From assembly GCA_003575245.1 (NCBI GenBank), contig NMQN01000103.1, positions 1-5,448 on the forward strand: a stretch of DNA of 5,448 bases. The letters are read 5' to 3'. Of the stretch, positions 4,470 to 5,448 are shown piece by piece. Numbering within the stretch: the stretch's first letter is position 1; each line of letters starts with the position of its first letter. The notes under the pieces were generated by a model that worked only from the letters and a program-made list of their open reading frames with translations, had not been told where the DNA came from and did no database searches. The translations under genes and the position numbers were made by a program. The DNA is from Candidatus Atribacteria bacterium 1244-E10-H5-B2. Lineage in GTDB: Bacteria; Atribacterota; JS1; SB-45; 34-128.

Positions 4470-4724
4470 ATGAATAAATATCCTATTGTCTCGGGCAAAA
4501 GATTAATAAGAGCATTAAAAAAAGCAGGGTATGTAATACATAAAGGGAGAAGAGGCAAAGGTGGTAAAGGTTCTCATATTGTAATAAAACATCCTACTGA
4601 TAATAGAAAAATAGCAGTTGTACCAGATACGTCAAAAGATTTAGCAAAAGGATTGTTGGGCACAATAAGGAGACAATTAAAGATAAGCAGAAAAGAATTT
4701 ATTAAGATATTACAGGGCTCCTAA
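4470..4724 (+). CDS. hicA: HicA-family mRNA interferase toxin
   Basis: This 84-residue protein is a HicA toxin, a small double-stranded-RNA-binding-like fold that cleaves mRNA and is neutralised by HicB. Visible features are VSGKRLIRALKKAGY (7-21), the catalytic histidine His36 in KGSHIVIKHP, the strand RKIAVVP (46-52), and the C-terminal helices LAKGLLGTIRRQLKISRKEF. An extra glycine- and lysine-rich loop (RRGKGGKG, 27-34) precedes the active site. It starts two bases after the hicB stop with no ribosome site of its own, so its translation should depend on hicB translation, a way to keep antitoxin in excess. The order is antitoxin first, the reverse of the classical hicAB layout. The catalytic histidine is intact, so it is probably functional. 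Confidence 0.93.
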   Translation: MNKYPIVSGKRLIRALKKAGYVIHKGRRGKGGKGSHIVIKHPTDNRKIAVVPDTSKDLAKGLLGTIRRQLKISRKEFIKILQGS

Positions 4725-4753
4725 TAAAGAACAAAAAAGAAGCTCTTATCTAT

Positions 4754-4786
4754 CCCTTAACAAAGGGTCTTATCTATAAGGTTTTT
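4754..4786 (+). terminator. Possible terminator after hicA
   Basis: CCTTA (4755-4759) can pair with TAAGG (4777-4781), directly followed by TTTTT (4782-4786). A competing hairpin CCCTT/AAGGG (4754-4767) lies inside. The direct repeat TCTTATCTAT (4744-4753 and 4768-4777) flanks that inner hairpin. The stems are only five pairs, so the call is tentative, but the position 30-60 bases after the last gene is right. Confidence 0.4.
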
Positions 4787-4857
4787 CGATAAAAAATAGC
4801 CTTTCCGTAATGATTTACAGGTAAAGATTAAATTACATAGGGTATAGTAGGGGGTCG

Positions 4858-4917
4858 ATGCTTGGTAAGCTAATAACAGGGGTAGAAAGGCACCTGGAAG
4901 GCAAATTTCACCATTAA
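4858..4917 (+). CDS. Doubtful 19-residue micro-ORF
   Basis: An ATG at 4858 follows GGGGG (4850-4854) by only three bases and opens a 19-codon frame (MLGKLITGVERHLEGKFHH) ending at TAA. The peptide is plausible as an amphipathic helix, but the spacing is too short and the length is within chance. On the minus strand an ATG whose codon occupies 4912-4914, with a better spaced AGAGGTG, opens a 14-codon frame. Neither is strong. Confidence 0.15.
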   Translation: MLGKLITGVERHLEGKFHH

Positions 4918-4956
4918 AAGCACCTCTTAAATAAATTACTTAAGCAAATTCAAATA

Positions 4957-4970
4957 CGTCGCTAGCGTCG
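4957..4970. repeat. GC-rich dyad CGtCGCTAGCGtCG
   Basis: The 8-bp perfect palindrome CGCTAGCG extends to 14 bp with one symmetric T:T mismatch per side. It stands alone in AT-rich DNA and has the size of a dimer-binding or recombination core site. Confidence 0.5.
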
Positions 4971-5027
4971 CATTTCTTATTATTAGAATAACCTACCAGA
5001 AAAATAATCGGTCCCCGGATAACTACA

Positions 5028-5089
5028 CTTACAGCTATTATTTTTTTACTTCTTCACTCTTACGGCACTTATTTTTTTACTTCTTCACT
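5028..5089 (+). repeat. 31-bp tandem direct repeat, two copies
   Basis: Units 5028-5058 and 5059-5089 lie head to tail and match at 28 of 31 positions. The last 21 bases of each unit are identical, with a run of seven Ts followed by ACTTCTTCACT. A 31-bp period is about three helical turns, so bound proteins would lie on the same DNA face. This resembles plasmid or phage iterons, though only two units are present. Confidence 0.75.
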
Positions 5090-5172
5090 AATACCAGTTT
5101 AATCTCCGGAATACCTCTAAAAACGAACGTCAGGTATCTTTATTAGCGAATATTTATCTTATTAAGGCAACC

Positions 5173-5201
5173 ATAGGCAATAATACCTATTTTCTTTTTT
5201 T
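5173..5201 (+). terminator. Weak terminator-like hairpin with T-run
   Basis: ATAGG (5173-5177) pairs with CCTAT (5186-5190) around an 8-base loop, followed by TTTC and seven Ts (5191-5201). The stem is weak. It could insulate the downstream HTH gene from transcription entering from the left. Confidence 0.3.
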
Positions 5202-5330
5202 AGATAAAAAAAAGGGGTAAATTTTAAAATATTTTATGCTCATACTTGAAATTTTGGCTGATTGTCCATATCTTCTAAAAGTTTTATGTAAAGTAAACTT
5301 AAGTAATTAACCTATTCAATTTTTTAGGCA

Positions 5331-5359
5331 TTGCTTGATATGAGTATATGTGCTATATA
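5331..5359 (+). promoter_or_regulatory. Putative promoter of the right-end HTH gene
   Basis: TTGCTT (5331-5336), a 17-bp spacer and TATATA (5354-5359) match sigma70. The -35 is identical to that of the recombinase promoter at 2350. The predicted start near 5366 leaves a leader of about 24 bases that contains the AAAGGAG ribosome site (5373-5379), 10 bases before the ATG. TTAACCTAT lies 16 bases upstream of the -35. Confidence 0.5.
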
Positions 5360-5389
5360 TATGCAAAAGAAGAAAGGAGAATTGAATCT

Positions 5390-5448
5390 ATGCCTATCAA
5401 TATCAGAGGGGAAAAATATTACCTGGTCGAGGATCTCGCTAAGATACT
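5390..5448 (+). CDS. Excisionase-like / HTH_17 protein, N-terminal part (3' end cut by window)
   Basis: An ATG with a good AAAGGAG site opens a frame of 19 complete codons, MPINIRGEKYYLVEDLAKI, that runs off the window edge. K-Y-Y-L-V-E-D-L-A-K-I is the typical opening of HTH_17/excisionase domains: a short strand, then the first helix before the turn. The missing part would carry the turn, recognition helix and wing, exactly the segment found at 1-114. It has its own promoter and leader, so it is an independently regulated gene. Calling it an excisionase rather than a small regulator is inference. Confidence 0.6.
   Translation, partial: MPINIRGEKYYLVEDLAKI

Larger units (their letters stand above)
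4725..5389. other. Long non-coding region with tandem repeats and dyads
   Basis: I see no supported gene in these 665 bp; only micro-ORFs exist (see 4858-4917). The region contains the hicA terminator candidate, a GC-rich dyad (4957-4970), a 31-bp tandem repeat (5028-5089), an inverted repeat ATACCT/AGGTAT (5111-5137), a T-run hairpin (5173-5201), an A/T hairpin (5194-5214), the motif TTAACCTAT (5307-5315) and the promoter of the final gene. Iteron-like repeats in an AT-rich setting suit a replication or recombination control region. Confidence 0.5.

Noticed and set aside
5028..5089. CRISPR array
   Set aside because: Only two head-to-tail units with no spacers between them; no cas gene in the window.
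5080..5150. Minus-strand tail RYLTFVFRGIPEIKLVLVKK ending at a TAA inside the tandem repeat
   Set aside because: It looks protein-like, but it is only 20 residues, has no start codon or ribosome site and no recognised family. It could be a gene remnant, but support is too thin.

Overview
The window is AT-rich bacterial DNA with compact small genes, mostly on the plus strand, separated by unusually long non-coding stretches full of short repeats. Strong purine-rich ribosome binding sites, sigma70-type promoters, an HU protein and a hicBA pair all indicate a bacterium. I cannot place it at phylum level. The mix of a tyrosine recombinase, excisionase-like HTH fragments, a toxin-antitoxin pair and many small unrecognised ORFs points to an accessory or mobile region (integrated element, phage remnant or small plasmid) rather than a housekeeping locus.

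Layout. Positions 1-114 hold the C-terminal end of an excisionase-like (MerR/HTH_17-type) DNA-binding protein. Then come a 37-residue ORF that looks like a truncated relative of the gene at 1335, and a 167-residue winged-helix protein with three exact SVN heptads and a basic repetitive tail (255-758). From 896 to 1763 there is a series of tiny genes: one membrane microprotein, two basic or charged small proteins and two doubtful micro-ORFs. Positions 1764-2419 form a non-coding control region with GTGTGGCTC repeats, an 18-bp dyad and two similar promoter copies. The second copy is placed to drive a single-domain tyrosine recombinase (2420-2998). After a 304-bp gap, HU (3303), a two-helix membrane protein (3657), a small DUF5678-like protein (3886), hicB (4159) and hicA (4470) lie in one direction with short gaps, probably as one transcription unit. 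Positions 4725-5389 are again non-coding and hold a 31-bp tandem repeat, a GC-rich dyad and hairpins. They lead into a promoter, a ribosome binding site and the first 19 codons of another excisionase-like protein, cut by the window end.

How the parts may work together (inference). The recombinase has all its catalytic residues but no N-terminal core-binding domain. It sits between excisionase-like genes and an HU gene, the classes of accessory factor that bend DNA for site-specific recombination. HicBA could stabilise the element. The two window ends are complementary: the right end encodes the first part of an HTH_17-type domain and the left end the remainder, with room for only about 19 missing bases in a typical family member. 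That fits either a circular element cut inside this gene or two paralogues. No recognisable replication protein is present, so a plasmid interpretation rests only on the iteron-like tandem repeat and this end complementarity.
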